DNA of 7,915 bases. It comes from an uncultured Bacillota bacterium. GTDB lineage: Bacteria > Bacillota > Dehalobacteriia > UBA7702. The notes beneath the pieces were generated by a model that saw only the letters and a program-made list of their open reading frames with translations, was not told the DNA's origin and ran no database searches. Location of the stretch: positions 1 to 7,915 of the forward strand of contig CACXDX010000069.1 of assembly GCA_902766525.1 (NCBI GenBank). The letters run 5' to 3'. Shown piece after piece: positions 5,763 to 7,915 of the stretch; positions within the stretch are counted from its first letter, which is position 1, and each line of letters opens with the position of its first letter. Position numbers and translations under genes: made by a program.

Positions 5763-6263
5763 TTATGCTCTGAATGATGCCCCTTCGAGATCGAGCAGAC
5801 ATCGTTTTATTTCGCTGCCGTAAGCGTAGCCTCCGAGGGAACCGTCGGCGGCGATCAGACGATGGCAGGGGATCAGCAGCGCGACGGGATTGCGGCCCGC
5901 GGCAGAGCCGACGGCCCGGGCCAAAAGGCCCGTCTTCCCGCCTCTTTTCTCCCCGATCACGGCGGCGACCTCCCCGTAGCTCAGCGTTTCGCCGTAGGGG
6001 ATCTCGCGCAGGATCGCCCAGACCTGCCCTTGAAAGGGCGTGCCGCTCACTTTGAGAGGCAGATCGGCGGCGGGGGCTTCCCCCTGAAAATAGCGGTCGA
6101 GCCAAAAGACGGCCGCTTCCAGAACGGGTACCGCCGTCCCGGCGCGAAGCCGCGCCGGATCAGCGCCTTCTCCGCCGAGAAAGCTGAGCCCCGTCAGATT
6201 TTCGCCGTCGGACTCAAGCAGGATATCGCCGCAGGGCGAAGGGTAAAAGGCGCGGTAAAGCAT
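5763..6263 (-). CDS. ogt: Methylated-DNA–protein-cysteine S-methyltransferase (Ogt/MGMT)
   Basis: A suicide DNA repair protein that moves the alkyl group from O6-alkylguanine (and O4-alkylthymine) to its own cysteine. The 166-residue product has the N-terminal ribonuclease-like domain (about 1-72) and the C-terminal catalytic domain starting at GTPFQGQVWAIL. IPYGETLSYGEVA (88-100) is the DNA-contacting block. RAVGSAAGRNP (116-125 region) carries the arginine finger, and IPCHRLI (131-137) contains the acceptor Cys133. No Ada-type AraC domain is present, so this is a repair enzyme rather than a methylation sensor. GGGAGG lies 6-7 bases before the ATG. It is the middle gene of an operon between two flavoproteins: 32 bp after the upstream gene and 15 bp before the next. 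Assignment is firm. Confidence 0.96.
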   Translation of the reverse strand: MLYRAFYPSPCGDILLESDGENLTGLSFLGGEGADPARLRAGTAVPVLEAAVFWLDRYFQGEAPAADLPLKVSGTPFQGQVWAILREIPYGETLSYGEVAAVIGEKRGGKTGLLARAVGSAAGRNPVALLIPCHRLIAADGSLGGYAYGSEIKRCLLDLEGASFRA

Positions 6264-6295
6264 GGTCTTCCTCCCCTCGGTAACGCTGATGAGCT

Positions 6296-6859
6296 TTAAA
6301 ACAGCCGCCTGACCGCGTCGGCGGCGGCAGCTTCGAGGATGCCCTCGATATCGGCGCCGATGATGTCGAGCCCTTCGGCTTTGACGAAATGGGTCTCTTT
6401 GATGCCGAAGAACAATCCGGCGAGGGCTTTGACGTAGCCGTAGGCGAAAGCCTCATCGGGGATCATGCCGCCGGCCGTGGTGACGTAATACAGCTTCTCG
6501 GCGGCGCAGAGCCCCTTATATTCGCCTTTTTCCGAAAAATCGAAGGTCAGCCCCATGACACAGATTTGCTCGATATATTGCTTGAATTTCGCCGGAAAGG
6601 ACAGATCCCAGAAGGGAGCCGCGATCACGATCGTCTCCGCCGCCGCGAAATCTTTGGCGAGATCGAAGCGAGCGTCGGCGAAATCCTTCCTCTCCGAACA
6701 GCCGTTGCGCCAATCGATGAAGGCTTCATCGACATCGGGCAGGTCGAGATCGGCGAGGACGACCTCTTTGACGTCGCCGCCGACGTTGTTCAGGACACAT
6801 TCGGCCAGCTTTTTTGTGCGGGAATCCTTTCTGACACAGGCGTTGATGAATAAGACCAT
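6296..6859 (-). CDS. Flavodoxin-fold NAD(P)H-dependent oxidoreductase
   Basis: A 187-residue flavodoxin-like protein of the NAD(P)H oxidoreductase (azoreductase / Flavodoxin_2) group, which binds FMN and reduces quinones, azo compounds or similar acceptors. INACVRKDSRTKKLAE (5-20) is the phosphate-binding start. AAPFWDLSFPAKFKQYIE (80-97) is the typical flavin-ring and dimer segment, and VTTAGG (126-131) is the second flavin-binding loop. I place the start at the ATG at 6859. An in-frame GTG nine bases upstream lies inside the ribosome binding site GAGGTG (plus 6866-6871), which stands 6 bases from the ATG. It leads an operon with ogt and the nitroreductase gene. It begins 45 bp after the CapA-like gene, and I find no strong promoter in that gap. 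The fold is sure; the substrate is not. Confidence 0.9.
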   Translation of the reverse strand: MVLFINACVRKDSRTKKLAECVLNNVGGDVKEVVLADLDLPDVDEAFIDWRNGCSERKDFADARFDLAKDFAAAETIVIAAPFWDLSFPAKFKQYIEQICVMGLTFDFSEKGEYKGLCAAEKLYYVTTAGGMIPDEAFAYGYVKALAGLFFGIKETHFVKAEGLDIIGADIEGILEAAAADAVRRLF

Positions 6860-6894
6860 AGCGTTCACCTCGTATTTTTTGATGTATTATTGCG

Positions 6895-6917
6895 CAAAGG
6901 GAGGTCACAGCCCTTTG
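6895..6917. repeat. Inverted repeat across the stop codon of the CapA-like gene
   Basis: CAAAGGG and CCCTTTG form a perfect 7-bp stem around a nine-base loop that contains the stop codon. No U-run follows on either strand, so it is not a typical intrinsic terminator. It could pause RNA polymerase or stabilise an mRNA end. Confidence 0.45.
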
Positions 6918-7915
6918 GAATAGGTGTTGATGCGGTTTAGGACCCTCTGACCCTCGCTGCCCGTGAGGATCGTGGGACGGTAGTCGTTGCGGCTCGTCAC
7001 CGACGATACCCGGCAGGGGATCACCTTTTTGACGTTGTCCTTGACGATCTCGTCGTCGAGGAGGGTGAAGGTCTGCTGAAAGATCATGGTATCCTTATCG
7101 GCCGGGTTTTTGTTGCCGCCGAAGCAGAAATTGGCCAGACTGTAGACGATGTTTTTGCCCTTGTAGACCTCGATGCCCTGGAGCACGTGGGGATGGTGGC
7201 CGAGAACGAGATCGGCGCCGTTGTCAACGGCCAGATGGGCCAGCTGTTTCTGGGTCTTGGTCGGGTAGTTTTCCCGCTCCACGCCCCAGTGGAAGGAGAC
7301 AATGACCACATCGGCGCCTTTGTTTCTGACGGCCTTGATCTGCTGCAGCAGCTGGGTCTTGCAGCCCATATGGGCGGAAAGCTCGTAGATGCCGACGAGG
7401 CCCACCCTGACGCCTTTGACGTTCAGCACCGCGCTGCGCTCGTAGCCGAAGGTGGGAATGCCCACGGCCTCGGTGTTTTTGATCGTATCGTAATAGCTCT
7501 GAAGACCGTAATCATGGCTGTGGTTGTTGGCCAGATTGGCTGCTTCCACGCTGCCGGCCACCAGGATCTTGGCGTAGGAGGGATCGCCCTTGAAGGCGAA
7601 GGTCTTATCGGCACGGGCGGTCTGCTTCGTCAGGGTCCCCTCCAGATTGACGATGGTGAGATCGTCCTTGGAGAGCACCCCGTAGACGTTGGAGAAGAAA
7701 TAGGCGGGGTCCTTCACCTTGTCCATCATCGCCGGGAAGCTCGTGCTGTAGGCGAAGTTTTTATCGGTGCCCAGGGTGCAGTCGCCGACGGCGCTGACGG
7801 TGATTTTGATCGGGGCGATGCGCACCGATTCGATGTATGCCGGGGTGATGCCGTGATAGCGGGCAAGCACCGCCGCCGCCTCGGCCCGGGTCATATATTT
7901 CCCCGGTTCCAGCTC
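6905..7915 (-). CDS. Surface-anchored CapA-like protein with SLH repeat (N-terminus outside window)
   Basis: The frame is open to the right edge, giving 336 visible residues. An ATG at 7894 exists, but the seven residues before it plus what follows (ELEPGKY then MTRAEAAAVLAR) are the end of an SLH repeat. The gene therefore starts further right and the ATG is internal. SLH domains bind secondary cell-wall polymer, so the protein is expected on the cell surface. After a short linker comes a PGA_cap/CapA domain with the metallophosphoesterase-like motifs VGDCTLG (36-42, counted from that ATG), IVNLEGTL (81-88), NLANNHSHDYG (120-130), SFHWGVE (200-206) and LGHHPHVLQG (231-240). Family members take part in poly-gamma-glutamate capsule formation, but many have no known role. 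No capB or capC genes are visible here. It has its own stop before the flavoprotein operon. Confidence 0.9.
   Translation of the reverse strand, partial: ELEPGKYMTRAEAAAVLARYHGITPAYIESVRIAPIKITVSAVGDCTLGTDKNFAYSTSFPAMMDKVKDPAYFFSNVYGVLSKDDLTIVNLEGTLTKQTARADKTFAFKGDPSYAKILVAGSVEAANLANNHSHDYGLQSYYDTIKNTEAVGIPTFGYERSAVLNVKGVRVGLVGIYELSAHMGCKTQLLQQIKAVRNKGADVVIVSFHWGVERENYPTKTQKQLAHLAVDNGADLVLGHHPHVLQGIEVYKGKNIVYSLANFCFGGNKNPADKDTMIFQQTFTLLDDEIVKDNVKKVIPCRVSSVTSRNDYRPTILTGSEGQRVLNRINTYSKGL

Noticed and set aside
5229..6853. Several plus-strand open frames of 120-180 codons opposite nitroreductase, ogt and the flavoprotein
   Set aside because: All are mirror frames of genes with intact motifs, and their Gly/Asp/Arg-rich translations resemble no family.
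6860..6930. Promoter for the flavoprotein–ogt–nitroreductase operon
   Set aside because: A TAATAC hexamer exists near 6880-6888, but no acceptable -35 lies at the right distance. I could not support a call.
1..7915. CRISPR arrays, insertion sequences, tRNA or rRNA genes, riboswitches
   Set aside because: I saw no repeat-spacer pattern, transposase motifs, terminal inverted repeats or structured RNA signatures. The only gaps above 100 bp (464-592, 3750-3886, 4997-5165) are explained by terminators and promoters.

Overview
The window is GC-rich chromosomal DNA from a member of the Bacillota. The evidence is strong GGAGG-type ribosome binding sites, the rpmE–DUF1385–prfA–prmC neighbourhood, a PrsW protease, and a surface protein ending an SLH repeat just before a CapA domain. 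A GC-rich lineage of Clostridia or Negativicutes would fit, but I cannot name the genus. No mobile element, CRISPR array, rRNA or tRNA is visible. Ten of the eleven genes lie on the minus strand. The exception is the 3' end of an unrecognised plus-strand gene at the left edge.

Layout from left to right: (1) 2-463, C-terminal part of an acidic protein of unknown function, plus strand. (2) 464-592, a convergent intergenic region with three hairpins that terminate transcription from both sides. (3) 593-3749, read right to left: rpmE (ribosomal protein L31), a UUCG-loop terminator, the membrane protein DUF1385/YqhQ, prfA (release factor 1) and prmC (the methyltransferase that modifies release factor 1). 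prfA and prmC overlap by ATGA. (4) 3750-3886, the rpmE promoter, with a consensus extended -10 and upstream A-tracts. (5) 3887-4996, a two-gene operon of a PrsW-type intramembrane protease followed by a PaaI-type hotdog thioesterase. Its promoter has a small palindrome over the -10 element. (6) 5083-6859, a three-gene unit read as flavodoxin-fold NAD(P)H oxidoreductase, Ogt/MGMT DNA repair protein and nitroreductase, closed by a strong terminator. (7) 6905 to the right edge, a CapA-like metallophosphoesterase-fold protein. It is preceded in frame by the end of an SLH (S-layer homology) repeat and is cut by the window edge.

Functionally the window joins a translation block (L31, RF1, PrmC) to an envelope or stress block (PrsW, thioesterase) and a redox and alkylation-repair block (two flavoproteins around Ogt). 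These are mostly well-known families. I do not see a convincing undescribed multi-gene system. The points most worth a second look are the palindrome over the prsW promoter, the SLH–CapA architecture, the flavoprotein–Ogt–flavoprotein operon, and the internal terminator that separates rpmE from prfA–prmC.
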